Assembly (NCBI GenBank): GCA_033002965.1 | Contig: JAURVB010013141.1 | Span: 1-64,000 of the forward strand | Origin: Piper betle | Lineage: Eukaryota; Streptophyta; Magnoliopsida; Piperales; Piperaceae | DNA length: 64,000 nucleotides | Reading direction: 5' to 3' | Shown: one piece after another, positions 24,655 to 38,136 of the stretch | How positions within the stretch are numbered: the stretch's first letter is position 1 | Layout of the letters: the number at the start of each line of letters is the position of its first letter | Made by a program: the position numbers and the translations under genes | The notes under the pieces: generated by a model | The model's database searches: none | Told to the model about the DNA's origin: nothing | The model's input: only the letters and a program-made list of their open reading frames with translations

Positions 24655-25523
24655 GTTGCAGGAATCGGCCGATTTAAATCGGATCGGCATCGCGCCGATC
24701 CGATTTCGGGGCCGACTCGGTCGGCCCTGAATCGGCCGAGTTCGGCCGATTCCGACCGATTTAACTCGGAATCGGTCAATCGGAATCAGAATCGGTTTTA
24801 ATGAAATTACTAAAATGCCCTACGTATGATTTTTATTAAATTATTTAAGCATGGGTAAAATGGTAATTTTGATTTTAAAAACCTAAAATCAACCCGCTCC
24901 TCTCCGCGCCGCCGCTGCCCGTCGGCCCGCCGCCGCCCCGTTTCCGCCCTCCGCCGTGCTCCCTGACTCCGGGCTCGCCGCCGACCGGGCTACCGACGTC
25001 GCCGCCGACCTCGCAACGTCGCCGCCGAAGTGTGGCCGGACCGAATCGGGCTGTGACGCACGAATCGCCGCGACTCGCCGCCGCTCCGGGCCGCCTCGCC
25101 GCCGGCTGCGGGCCGCTGACTGTTCGTCCGACCGGGCTGCCGACATCCTCCGACATTGCCGCCGCGAGACGTCGCCGCCGACCGTGCCGGCGGCGGCGGC
25201 GGGTAAAGAGTGGCATTTTCATAATTAAAAGTTGACTCGTGTCTAACTCGAGTTAAAAATAATAATTAATTTTAAATAATTTAAAAAATCTTAAAAAATA
25301 TTTAAAAATATCAAAAACTATAATAGACAGAATAATATCAAAATAACATCAATACCCAATTTTAATATATTTATATTATAAATTGTCAAATTATTATATA
25401 TGACCGATTAAATTAATTTGGACCGATTCAACTGAACCGATTCTTGGCCGATTCAAACCGATTCCGATTCCGATTCCGACTCCTTGGAAAACCGATTCCG
25501 ATTCCGATTCCGATTCATGCAAC
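24655..25523. mobile_element. GC-core element, copy 1
   Basis: Inverted ends GTTGCAGGAATCGG and CCGATTCATGCAAC. Arms are made of repeated CCGATT/AATCGG blocks. The centre (about 24,890-25,205) is extremely GC-rich with GCCGCC runs, followed by an AT-rich arm starting GTTGACTCGTGTC. It matches the 34,192-35,118 copy from end to end. No transposase; the superfamily is not certain because no target duplication was found. Confidence 0.7.
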
Positions 25524-26495
25524 CATGACCAGAAGGTGGCAACATTTTCGCTATTTCAAAGTGCGGTTTTCCTATGCTTTATGTGGGTCGTACTTCTTTG
25601 CCATTGGTGTTAAAATAGGGGTATGTGTCTATGCAAGGTAATGAAGGGAGTTGTTGTATACTAATTTTGTTAACATATGAGATCGTGTACGTTTAGAGGA
25701 TTAGAAAAGAAAATAACCCAAGTGAAGGCGTCAAGAAGTTGCACTTGGGGACTTAACAAATGTGGATTTGTTGTACGCATTGAATTGCTCCGTAGCCGCG
25801 TAGCAGGCAATTTTGATAGCTGTCTCGTGCTATCGTCTTTATTTTATTGTGAATTAGACATACAAACCGATCGCCCATTTATCAGATTTTGTATCACAAG
25901 AAAAGAGAAGGTCCTTGCATGCGGAACGTAGCTTCATTAATCCTTTGCCCGTCTGTCCTTTTGGCGAGGAAAATCCTATTGATTATGAACCATCTATTTG
26001 TTGCTGACAACAATGTAAGAATGAAAAATTGACTTTATTTGGGAAAGAATAACATATAGATTTTAATTTACAAGGCAGAGCAAGCAGTTTCGTTAAAGCG
26101 AATGCACCTGTTAATGCATCACAAAAAATGCAAATGCAAGTAGAAAGATCCTACCAATTCCATGCTTAGAAGATACCAAGAATGGGAGATAAAAGTGGCC
26201 CATTAAAAGCAAGAGAGAATATCAGGTATAGATGTGGCAAAGCTAATCACTTCATTCACTAACTAATCATTCATAACAATAGTATGTAAGGAAGCATATA
26301 TGCATTAAATCAAATCTAAATACAATAATGACCTTTAAAAGAAAAGCATCAACCTAATGTTTTCTGATCATCTTGATAAAATCCCATAAGATGCAATCAG
26401 TGCATCCATTCATATTCAGACTTAGGAAGCAAAGTTAAATGTAAATATACAGTTTGAATCGATATTAGTTATTTATTTGCAGAAAAGGATGAGAA
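25524..26495. other. Intergenic region 3' of ATG8
   Basis: No gene, RNA or transposon recognised. The part next to 26,496 will contain the ATG8 3' UTR. Short open frames here lack family features. Confidence 0.5.
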
Positions 26496-27981
<1,486 letters not shown>

Positions 27982-28214
27982 GGCGACGGGAAGACACCCA
28001 ACAACCGCAATTCTACCAAAATAAAAAGCACACGCGCAATCAATCAATATTGTGATCAACGATAGCATCCAATTTTTTTCAAAAAAATCGAAAAATAAAC
28101 AAAAAAAATGAAAAAAAACGAAATTGAGAAAGAAAAAGGATAAGAAATTACAGATGAATTAGAGGAGACGATGGAAGAGGAGGAGAGCGATCGGTAGAAG
28201 AAGGACGAAGAGGG

Positions 28215-29519
28215 GTATAAATTAACTCATTAATTAATAGTTAATTAATCGAAAAGACTCCTTTTGCGTACCCTACTAGACGATGATGGAGCAAAGGCCC
28301 ATTGGCCATTAGTGCTAATGGATCATGATTAAGAGCGGCCCAACCCCATGGTAAAGGCCACTAGCCCTAGCCTTTCGGTAGGGTGCACATCCGTCTTGTT
28401 GGGCATTGGATAAGGCATTGTCCATATCCGTCTAATTAGCCTCGGTAAAAAATTCGATTGTCTTCGGGTGTTTGTCACGGATTGAACGCGACCAAAATTC
28501 AGTTAATATAAGAATTTATTTTCATCTTACAATTATTGTATTATTTAATTTATTCTTCCATTATAAATACTAATTTTTAACACAAAAAATGAACACCCCA
28601 TGTATATAATTATGATATTTAATTTTTTTAATTTATCTCATGTAAATTAGCATAAAAATTAAAATCATTTTTCTTAAAGGAAATATTTAAATAAATAAAT
28701 ATCATATTACCATGAAAAGTTCAAAATCTAAGGGTAAGGTTAATATGCATTAACTTTATTAATTTTTAATGATAATTTAGTAGTAAACTTCAAAAATATT
28801 ATTAATTTATAATTTTTGTCTATCACTCGATCAATCATTGGTCGAAGAAATATCCACATTTAGTTTGTATTTATTCGGTCATAATTTGTAGGTTGAGTAC
28901 AGTGACAAACACTTTGAACATCAGTCAAACATAGTCATTAGATTATCTTAACCCACCCTACCCTTAAGGGCCATCAACACGAGTTGAGTTTTAGTTTGCT
29001 CGTATTCAACTTATTGTTATAATATTAATTGTATTAAGTTAGATTGTTTTTTGAAACCTAATTGAAACAGGTTAATGGTTCATTCTAAACCTATTAAAGG
29101 ACAATCTTTTTTGTGGTGAAGGCTTACAAGTGTCAAAGAGACATGCAGCAAAATTCTAAAAGGGGCAAAAACTTTTTGATAACTTTGCCAACATCCCCTG
29201 CATGTCCTTAAGTCACTGCCATTCAATATCTCAGGTTCCCGAGACACTGAATTGAATTCTCTAACATCTCCTCCTTCTCACTTTGTCGTGGGTCAAGTCC
29301 ATTTAACTAAAATGTACCCTACCCTCTCCCCTTCCCCCCTCTACCCTCCCCGATCCCCCTTTGTTTTTTCCAAAAGTCATTATATGTACACTTTCCCTTA
29401 TGTCATGAATTAATCTTCCTTCTTCTTAAACACATATAGTTAAAAGTTCATTTATTAACCATTTTTCCTTCTGTGTTATAAGTTATTTTAAAAGAATCAT
29501 ATTCAGAAGGGAGAGAATT
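28215..29519. other. Intergenic region upstream of ATG8
   Basis: AT-rich and without recognised genes. The first few hundred bases should include the ATG8 promoter. No confident TATA element on the minus strand; ATTTATAC near 28,216 is the nearest match. Confidence 0.45.
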
Positions 29520-30054
29520 AAGGATGAAATGCACCCAAAAAGACTAAAAAATCTCAATCTCCAGAGATTTAAGCTGAAAAGTAATCTCTCTCATTTCCAT
29601 AATGTGCTTACGCACACCACTAATACTAGTGAACTTCATTGATGATAATTTTGCTATTAAGGTACTAGCCAATAATTTGTTTAATGTCTCAAGCTATTAA
29701 TCAATAGCTTTATATAATCCTTCACAAACTCACATTTAGGAATTGACCGATAAATACTAGTTTTAATGCGAGATTTAATGAACATTAAGCTCAAGGATTG
29801 GATCACTCCCAACGTTCATATAGTAAATTCTCGCTTTGAGTGCTAGACTCAGTAGGAACAAGAGGCTCATACTTAAAAAGAGTATAGTTAAGGTCTATGC
29901 ACCTCAAATAAAGAAGGATTTTCTCTTTCAATTCTTTATAATTATGATCCCCACTTAAATAGTGAACCTTAGATTTATTATCAGAAATTATCAAAGATAA
30001 AACATCTGTAAGAAATATATAATCGTGCTTATTATCACAAATATTGGGGTACAT
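29520..30054 (-). pseudogene. Copia gag fragment
   Basis: Minus strand starts with YIFLTDVLSLI, then KVHYLSGDHNYKELKEKILLYL and VPTESSTQSE, the N-terminus of a Copia gag. Beyond the first stop, further gag pieces follow (LIAKLSSMKF, SGVRKHIMEMRDY) with many stops. No LTRs or pol nearby; an old isolated remnant, similar in type to the gag at 41,625. Confidence 0.75.
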
Positions 30055-31690
30055 TATATATCATCACTACAGCTATATGCTTACCAATACAAACATACTA
30101 AAATGAATCAATGTCATTAAAAACTACCTATGAGCAAAGACTTTAATACAAAATAGATTAATGTACTATTTCAACGATAAAATTAGAAAAAATATTAAAT
30201 ATCTCTCAATGCATGTAGGCTAATTAAGAAATATAAACATTTTATATTTTATCATAATTAATAAAATAATCATAATAACCTTCCTGTGAGGTAAAGTGAT
30301 CATAATCACAATGTTTAATTAAAATTTGATGTATTAAAATCTATATGTGATTTATATTTCACTTTATGTATATTTTATCTTAATTAAAGATGTTGTAGCT
30401 ACTCTTCAATTAATTTAAAATACACTGATCATTTAACATCAATACAATCTATTTAAACTATTATGTCATATTCAAACATTTCATGTATGACAGATATAAA
30501 AATACAAATAACCCAAAATTTATATATGAATACTCAATCACACGCACAATAATAAATGATCATCTCACAATTAGGTGCGGATAGTCCTTCGACATCATAT
30601 GGATAAATTGGACATGACTTGAACACCATAAATAATTCATGACATGCTAACTTTATTGTCCAAACATAATTATGTACGTGTATAGACAGCTAAATGAACT
30701 AAAATAGTTCGGTCAATATTCGTGTCTATGACCAAACTATGTATTTTTTATAAAAATTGATCGGATTATTTATGGACAAAGCAAAATATATATGGACGGA
30801 CACATAAATAATTATCGAACTGTCAATTATAGTTTGTTTGTTGAACTATTTATTTATTCACTAAATCGGGCACATAAAAATTACCAACAATTACTTATTA
30901 ATTAAGCGAAAACATGGGTTTTTAAATACAACTTGAAATTGGGTCTCAAATAAGTGACCACTACATATTTATAGACCCACGAAATAAGAATAAAACTCAG
31001 AATGATTAAATAAGCCTGCCTATTTAAGGTCATTATTTTAAATTATTAAAATGTATTCAACCTTTTATTAAAAATTTTCATTAATATGACCTTTTATTGA
31101 GATTTAAAAACATTTTACTACTTATCTGACATTAATGTAACATGTAGCCCAAGGCATAATTGCCAAAGACTAAAGCGTCTTCTTCCTTTGGTTGTTCATG
31201 CAAGCAAATTTTTTATAACACACGAATCAATTAAATAAACCCAAAAGGTTTTCACTTTCTTTGTTATCAATTCTCTTTGACTGTAATTATTAATATTGTC
31301 ATCATACAAATAGAAGAATAAGAAATTTTCATTTCAAAATCATTATGATAATGGTATGGAATAAAGAAACAAATTTCACTGGGAGAAATTTATAGAAGAA
31401 AAATTCCCCCAATGAATGTTATATACAAATCATACTTCCACTCATAACAAATTTTTTCGATTGGCTTTTTGAGATCTTCTTATCCATTGCACTTCAAAAG
31501 TGACGGGCACGTAGATAAAGAAAAAAATACCCACATTAGGCACCCTAAAGAAATATGTTGTATTTAACTTTTCCTATTAAGAAATGTATAAATAACTACG
31601 TTATAATGATTATAATTAATTATATCAATAATTAATATATTTGAATTATAATATATAAACCATATATATTATGAAGACCACTTCTAAGTT
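30055..31690. other. AT-rich intergenic region left of the gene array
   Basis: No exon, RNA gene or clean transposon ends were seen. Very AT-rich throughout. Confidence 0.45.
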
Positions 31691-31739
31691 AAAATAAAAT
31701 TCCAACCGCTATCAAAAGCCTCCCTGGCCATCACTGAAC

Positions 31740-32209
31740 GCCATCCCCGGGAGCTTTCAACATTTCACAGATCCTTTCTGCATCATCTTTAGTAGCAGCT
31801 TTAGTCCAGGTAAGTAATGCAACATCACAAGAAGTAGCGATGATCCACACAGCAAAGGATGCTTCTTCTCAGACTCCACACCATTTTCACCGGCTTTGAT
31901 GACCAAAGGGACGAAATGCTGCTCAATGTTATCAAGAACGACGCCAAGACACTTCTCCATATGGGGCAGGAGCTCATCCATGGACCTCTCCACTGCGTTG
32001 CTCACCGAGCTCATCAACTGGGGAAGATGCTTCTCTGCTTTCTGCCTCGAAAAGTCCACCACCTTCCTTCCAAAGGCCAGGAAATCGTTGGCTAAAGAAA
32101 TGCATTGAAAACAGTTTTTGAGCTTCCTTCCATCTTTCTTCACCACCCCCGCAGTATGGAGCGACTCACTCGACGACTGCCTCCAATTTATAGGCAAAGC
32201 ACCGTACAC
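31740..32209 (-). pseudogene. Array unit A, type 1 gene (frameshifted tail)
   Basis: Family not recognised. The open frame 31,757-32,209 contains KNCFQCIS, FSRQKAEKHLPQL, several amphipathic helix-like stretches with spaced Pro (ELLPHM, HFVPLV), then a hydrophobic segment (GSSLLLVMLHYLPGLKLLL). Just after GSVK a small deletion shifts frame: the bases still spell the family tail start (KAPG) near 31,740-31,755, but the frame ends at KC. This copy alone keeps the original 3' end, whereas B1 and C1 are cut at the duplication junction. A TATAAA (minus strand, 32,187-32,192) lies inside the open frame, so the first Met is probably not the real start. Near-identical to unit B. Confidence 0.6.
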
Positions 32210-32228
32210 AACAAGTGAGGAGTCATGG
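32187..32228 (-). promoter_or_regulatory. Type 1 promoter block: TATA box plus conserved CCATGACTCCTCAC
   Basis: On the minus strand CCATGACTCCTCAC (32,215-32,228) lies 22 bp upstream of TATAAA (32,187-32,192). The same block recurs near 33,140, 37,531, 38,480, 50,158 and 56,479, each upstream of a family member. At 56,466-56,492 it also sits next to TATAAA. Repeated conservation suggests a core promoter or upstream activator site, but shared ancestry of the copies explains part of it. Confidence 0.45.
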
Positions 32229-32673
32229 AGTCCGACGTCCCAACTTCCAGAGCTCCAGGAAAAGAAGGAAGCTGCTTTATTCCTAACGACCTCATCAATG
32301 CATTTGTTGTGAAAACAGGGGAAAGATGATAGAACCTAGGATCTTGGTACGTACAAAGTTAGATTGGTACTCTTAAAGTAATAATCATTCCTTTGTAATT
32401 ATGTTCTTCTCCGTCTGTTCAGTAAGCTTTCTCAACCTTACCCAAGATGATCAAACAGATAGTGGCTCGGGGATGAGCAATAATGTCTAGTCACTAGAGT
32501 GGAGTGTTTTGTCATGGATAAGAGCATATAAGGCAAGATACTAAAAGCCATTAACAAAATACTGGAACACGTTAAAAGACGAAAATGAAGCTTCTCTTAA
32601 ATTGTGAGTTGTGAAGTAGCTTAACAATGTTTCTATGGTGAACAAGAGAAATCAGTGCCTAACCTTTTTACTA

Positions 32674-33048
32674 TTAAAAAACAAGTAACACATCATTTCG
32701 ATAACACTGCCGCAAGCATCTGATTCGTTGCATGCATGCATCGTCGCAATTATACTTGCCCCTCAAAGCTTTGAAGTATTCACTTTGGTCGCTCTCAAAC
32801 ACCGCGCTGGCTATCATGAAACCTCCTCTCCCAGGAGCTTTCATCATCTTCACAGATCCTCTCACTATTAGCAGCACCTTCATGATTTTTACTACTTTTA
32901 TCATCACTAGAGCTTTTGACATCATTTTCAGTAGTCCAGGAACGTAGTACTGCAGCAATGGCAGCAATGGCAGCAATGGCAGCAATGGCAGCAATGGCAG
33001 CAACAGCAGCAACACCGATATTCCACACTGCCAAGGATATTGCCTCAT
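32674..33048 (-). pseudogene. Array unit A, type 2 gene with expanded LLP repeat
   Basis: Minus-strand frame with a hydrophobic run made by a 9-bp repeat (LLP repeated), then GSVKMMKAPGRGGFM and FESDQSEYFKALRGK, the family tail. In the unit B copy the frame stops after LRGK; here an extra TA after that Lys removes the stop and adds 26 residues. The first ATG is only about 5 nt downstream of TATAAA (33,053-33,058), so it is unlikely to lie in the transcript. Probably not a functional gene. Confidence 0.55.
32940..33010. repeat. 9-bp minisatellite (GCAGCAATG) in the type 2 copy A
   Basis: About six to seven tandem GCAGCAATG units encode LLP repeats on the minus strand. The otherwise near-identical unit B copy has only a trace of this motif near 38,338-38,350, so the expansion followed duplication. 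Confidence 0.85.
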
Positions 33049-33682
33049 TAACTTTATAGGAAAAGAAATTTCTTTAGGCCATTGTTATATGGGTTGCAGT
33101 CCCATTAAGAGGATGACCCAAATGAAATTATGACACCAAGTGAGGAGTCATGGAGTTGGACGATCAAACTTCCACGGCTTTGGGAAAAGAAAGAAGCTGC
33201 TTTATTTCCCGGCGACTCTATTAATGCATTTGTCCAAGGGACGGGGGTACTTTCCCAAGATCTTGGGCAAGAAGGCCGATTAATGAGACCCTAAACAATT
33301 GTTAGAAACCAAGACTCTCATTACTTACTGCCACTCCATTTACAAAGTAACTTTTTTAAAATCTTGCCCAACATGAATCAACCGATTGATTTTTTTCGTA
33401 GAACAGAAAAGACGATTTAACTGAAGGGAGCGATTGACATGGCGATAAGCAGTGTGGAGGGTTTTGTATCGGATAATAACATTCGAAACTGAGATGCTAC
33501 AAGCCCAGAGATTTTCACTTATATTAAGAATCACTTGAACACATCAGAGATGAAAGTGACGCTTTTCTTCGAGACCCAAAGCACACGTAGATCCTAATAA
33601 GTAAAATAAAAAGCGGTGCAATTCATGAAATACATGCATCTGGAAGCTCACGACAGATCTCAGCAGGTGATGATCACTAGCG

Positions 33683-33990
33683 TCACTTGGCCCTCAAATC
33701 TCTGAAATACCCTCTTGGGTTCCCTTCAAACGCCGACCTACGTATCTTCTCACCACCCCTTCCTGGTGCTTTCATCATCTTCCCCGGTGTTCCTGGCTTG
33801 GAAAAGCCAAGCCAAAGCAGGAGCAGCGACAAAGATCCAGACAGCCATGGATGTTCTTTGACAGTCTCCCAAACAAGTTCTCTCAACTTCTCCATGAGGT
33901 AGACCAACAAGGATTAGTTCAAAGCGGCTTCTGGGCTCCCTTCTATCTTCCTCTCAGTCGATCACTCGTCCCTGTAAATAATAAAACCAT
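33683..33990 (-). pseudogene. Array unit A, type 3 gene lacking the repeat region
   Basis: Minus strand: KEHPWLSGSLSLLLLWLGF membrane segment, then GKMMKAPGRGGEKIRRSAFE and NPRGYFRDLRAK. Upstream, DRLRGR is followed by TAG where the intact copy at 57,032 has Trp. The whole 18-residue repeat region and about 60 residues after it are deleted by a join within GAGAGAACTTG. A likely intron acceptor TTATTTACAG lies near 33,970 and its donor GAGGTAAG near 34,085. A 75-codon frame starting MLVYLMEKLRE remains open and could encode a short membrane protein. Confidence 0.55.
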
Positions 33991-34191
33991 CTCCTTCAAT
34001 ATATACTGGCAAAAGAAACTAATGTTCACCTTCCAATGCATGCATTACGAATACGATGAGAAAGCATTCTACGTATTTTCTTACCTCCTAAGGATACCAA
34101 AAAGCCGGTCGAAGCTTTTTTTTTTGGTCAATTGGGTAGTCAGTAGGTTGCATGAAGACAAGAAATCAGGTCCTACGTCTGGAATCCTCCG

Positions 34192-35118
34192 TTGCACGAA
34201 TCGGCTGGCAGATTTAAATCCGAATCGGCCGGCGGATTTAAATCGGATCGGCGCGACGCCGATCCGATTTCAGGGCCGACTCGGTCGGCCCCGAATCGGC
34301 ATCGGAATCGGCCGAGTTCGGCCGATTCCAACCGATTTAACTCGGAATCGGAATCGGCAAATTTAAATCGGAATATGTTTTTTAATAAAATTACTAAAAT
34401 ACCCTAGGTATGATTTTTATTAAATTATTTAAACATGGGTAAAATGGTAATTTGGATTTTAAAAACCTAAAATCAAACCCGCTCCCCCCACGCCGTCGCC
34501 ACCGCTCGTCCGCCCGTCGCCGCCCCGTTTCCGCCCTCCACCGTGCTCCCCGACTCCGGGCTCGCCGCCGACCGGGCTACTGACCTCGCCGCCGACCTCG
34601 CAACGTCGCTGCCGAAGTTTGGCCGGACCGAATCGGGCTGTAATGCACGAATCGCCGCGACTCGCCGCCGACTCGCCACCACTCCGGGCCGCCTCGCCGC
34701 CGGCTGCGGGCCGCTGATTGTTTGTCCGACTGGGCTACCGACATCCTCCGACATCGCCGCCGCGAGACTCGCCGCCGACCGGGCCAGCGGCGGCGGCGGC
34801 GGCGAGGGTAAAGAGTGGCATTCTTGTAATTAAAAGTTGACTCGAGTCTAACACGAGTCAAAAATAATAATTAATTCTAAATAATTTAAAAAATCTTAAA
34901 AAATATTTAAAAATATCAGAAACTATAATACACAGAATAATATCAAAATAACATCAATACCCAATTTTAATATATTTATATTATAAATTGTCAAATTATT
35001 ATATATAACCGATTAAATTAATTTGGACCAATTCAACTGAACCGATTCTTGGCCGATTCAGACCGATTACGATTCCGATTCCAATTCTTTAGAAAACCGA
35101 TTCCGATTCCGATTTATG
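34192..35118. mobile_element. GC-core element, copy 2
   Basis: Starts GTTGCACGAATCGG and ends near CCGATTTATGCATCC. Same order of parts as 24,655-25,523: AATCGG-rich arm, GC-rich core (about 34,480-34,805), AT-rich arm from GTTGACTCGAGTC, CCGATT-rich arm. Unit B (39,520-39,555) shows the site without the element. Confidence 0.75.
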
Positions 35119-35780
35119 CATCCATGGTGGTGGGAATGGACTGGTCTAGGATGGAGAAAGCAATAGGCAAGCCGTACCATTGGGTCTATAGTCTATACTT
35201 AATGACACAGCACGCCACAATTAGAATCTTCAAACTCTGATATATCAAAACGAGGCTAATGACATCATAGTCCACTTTGTTATGTGTAGTAGTTCATGTT
35301 AAACCATGGACTAGTAATCGGCAATCCAGTAAAATAAAAGGGCCTCACATGTTCTTCATAATTTCTATTAGCATTACTTCTACTTTTAACCAATATGCGA
35401 CCAAATCAGCTCTTAAACGGAGGCTCCACAGATGAGAATAGTCATGGAATCCGTACTAGCACTTGCGGGAAAGAAGGGGCCAGCCTGCTGCTTTCCAGGT
35501 AAGTGAACTCATGTGTTGTCCAAAGCTACCCCGCTAGGAATGCCTTAGCCTATACGCGAAGAGGACCGAAGAAATCTCGATAAAGAAGAATCATGATATG
35601 ACGTTGTTTACATCAAATGGATGCCTACTTCACCTTTCTGAGTTTTTTATTTCTTTCATATATAAATGAACTGCAATTATAGAGCGCGAAAATTACTTTG
35701 TTATAAAAATATCAATTTCAGCTGTTGAAGGCAAAGCTCTATTTCTAGCTCAAGATACTCCGACAAGGAAATATATATAC

Positions 35781-36640
35781 GATGGAGATCAGCAGTGTGG
35801 AGAGGTTCGTGATGGAGAAGCTGCACCAGCTGCTGCTTCTGTTGGAGAACTCCTGGGGATATATGCTTTGATAGTTCTGACAAGGTTCTTCCGCCGGAAA
35901 CCAGGTTGAGACGCTCAACCACTGTTGTCTATCGGCCTCTCAGTGGCTATACTGTTAAGTTTCTTATTTTGTTTTGGGCCCAATCAGCCCTTAAAAAAGA
36001 AACTTCTATATATAAATAACTAATTACCTCCATGATATCGAATAAATATAATAATTCTCTTCACTTAAATCAGTTCTCCTGCACCTTAGGTTAACATGTT
36101 ACAATAAAGTTATTCCACTTCGGGCTAACCCTACTAGAATCATTTTCTCTGCGTTATATATAGGCCCATATTTTATAGTAAAATTTCTAGGGACTCCAAA
36201 TCGATATGTTATAGTAAAGTTATTCTAATTCGGGCTAACCTTATTCGAATTATTTTTCACTCAATATATGTAGGTTCACATTTTATAATAAAATCTTGAG
36301 AGAGACTCTAAAGGTTCCGATATCACTGTTGGGCTTAATGGGCCCAAAAGAAGACTTGCAACAGGTTTTACCAGCTTTCTTAATTTAAACAAAAAATAAA
36401 TTTGAGGAATAAAAATTTCCTATTATTTATATATAAATAATCAATCACCTCAAAATATAATGCGAGATAAATTTAATATTTTATTGCCTATTCTTGTAGT
36501 AGCGGTGGTGGTAGAGTGAGAATGATGAAAGCCTAGGGAAGGAACGGCCATCTTATGCCCAGAGCCCATTCGAAGCCAACGGCAGAACATATTTGAGAGG
36601 CTTACATGCAGGCCAGCCTCTTTGGGAGTATGTTGTGTAA
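35781..36640 (+). pseudogene. Array unit A, type 4 gene, interrupted
   Basis: Starts MEISSVERFVMEKLHQLLLLLEN, like the intact copy at 58,843, but has TGA where that copy has Arg (GGATATATGCTT then TGA), a small deletion, and a TRIM-like insertion (35,970-36,479) in the membrane-segment codons. After the insertion GGGRVRMMKA is followed by TAG, then the degraded tail near 36,560-36,600. Not functional. Confidence 0.75.
35970..36479 (-). mobile_element. TRIM-like element, copy A
   Basis: Two short related ends (TGTTTTGGGCCCAATCAG near 35,970 and TGTTGGGCTTAATGGGCCC near 36,328) act as small LTRs. Next to the second is a primer-binding-site-like CGATATCAC. Internally two direct repeats of about 115 bp begin near TTATTCCACTTCGGGC and TTATTCTAATTCGGGC. 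No coding capacity. Copies B and C sit at the same place in type 4 genes. Confidence 0.65.
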
Positions 36641-37090
36641 CCTGTGCCCTCTATTAGCCCGTCTGTATTTCTTGGATTTTCACCATTTCTATGAGTTATG
36701 TGAGGGGGTTGCTTTGTAATATATATGACAACTGAATGCTAAAAGCTTTCGTAGGTACAGATATGAACATGAAAGTGATTTTTTTGCGTGTAATTTGTAT
36801 GGATATGAAGGTGGCTTTATACTGACTATTCGTTCCAGTTCGGAGTATGGATTTACATAAAACGAGACGAAGAAATTTTAAAAAATTGGATAAAATTGAA
36901 ATAAACTCGGGAAGCTGATAGCTTCTATCTCCAAATTGATATAATATATGAATATTATATAAAGCTGTCTATTTTTTTTTTAAAAAAAATGGAAAACAAT
37001 GAAAAAAAATCCTAATTAGGGGAAGAGGGAGAAAGGAAGAAGAACCAGATTTGGTATCCACCGAAAAAATAATTTTTATTTGACAATCAA
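36641..37090. other. 3' flank of the type 4 copy A up to the duplication junction
   Basis: Non-coding DNA alignable with 46,190-46,634 and 59,210-60,719. It ends at a sharp join: TTTGACAATCAA followed by TTTCTGCATC of the type 1 gene. Confidence 0.7.
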
Positions 37091-37525
37091 TTTCTGCATC
37101 ATCTTTAGTAGCAGCTTTAGTCCAGGTAAGTAATGCAACATCACAAGAAGTAGCGATGATCCACACAGCAAAGGATGCTTCTTCTCAGACTCCACACCAT
37201 TTTCACCGGCTTTGATGACCAAAGGGACGAAATGCTGCTCAATGTTATCAAGAACGACGCCAAGACACTTCTCCATATGGGGCAGGAGCTCATCCATGGA
37301 CCTCTCCACTGCGTTGCTCACCGAGCTCATCAACTGGGGAAGATGCTTCTCTGCTTTCTGCCTCGAAAAGTCCACCACCTTCCTTCCAAAGGCCAGGAAA
37401 TCGTTGGCTAAAGAAATGCATTGAAAACAGTTTTTGAGCTTCCTTCCATCTTTCTTCACCACCCCCGCAGTATGGAGCGACTCACTCGACGACTGCCTCC
37501 AATTTATAGGCAAAGCACCGTACAC
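37091..37525 (-). pseudogene. Array unit B, type 1 gene, cut by the duplication junction
   Basis: Almost identical to 31,775-32,209, including the internal TATAAA. Its 3' end is lost: at the junction the frame runs into foreign sequence and stops after KMMQKLIVK. It therefore lacks the MMKAPGR tail. Confidence 0.6.
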
Positions 37526-38136
37526 AACAAGTGAGGAGTCATGGAGTCCGACGTCCCAACTTCCAGAGCTCCAGGAAAAGAAGGAAGCTGCTTTATTCCT
37601 AACGACCTCATCAATGCATTTGTTGTGAAAACAGGGGAAAGATGATAGAACCTAGGATCTTGGTACGTACAAAGTTAGATTGGTACTCTTAAAGTAATAA
37701 TCATTCCTTTGTAATTATGTTCTTCTCCGTCTGTTCAGTAAGCTTTCTCAACCTTACCCAAGATGATCAAACAGATAGTGGCTCGGGGATGAGCAATAAT
37801 GTCTAGTCACTAGAGTGGAGAGTGTTTTGTCATGGATAAGAGCATATAAGGCAAGATACTAAAAGCCATTAACAAAATACTGGAACACGTTAAAAGACGA
37901 AAATGAAGCTTCTCTTAAATTGTGAGTTGTGAAGTAGCTTAACAATGTTTCTATGGTGAACAAGAGAAATCAGTGCCTAACCTTTTTTACTATTAAAAAA
38001 CAAGTAACACATCATTTCGATAACACTGCAGAGGCAAACATAATTTTTTCCTAGCTCAAGACAGTTTTCTCAAACAGTTAGATTACTGCCGCAAGCATCA
38101 AAGCATCTGCTGATTCGTTCATGCATGCATTCGCAA

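Noticed and set aside
24875..25235. Arg/Ala-rich open frames in the GC-core element
   Set aside because: Present on both strands and caused by lack of stop codons in GC-rich DNA; the second copy at 34,473-34,861 does not keep the same frames.
25677..25931. 84-codon plus-strand frame between the GC-core element and ATG8
   Set aside because: No recognisable domain, no splice partners, and composition like the surrounding non-coding DNA.
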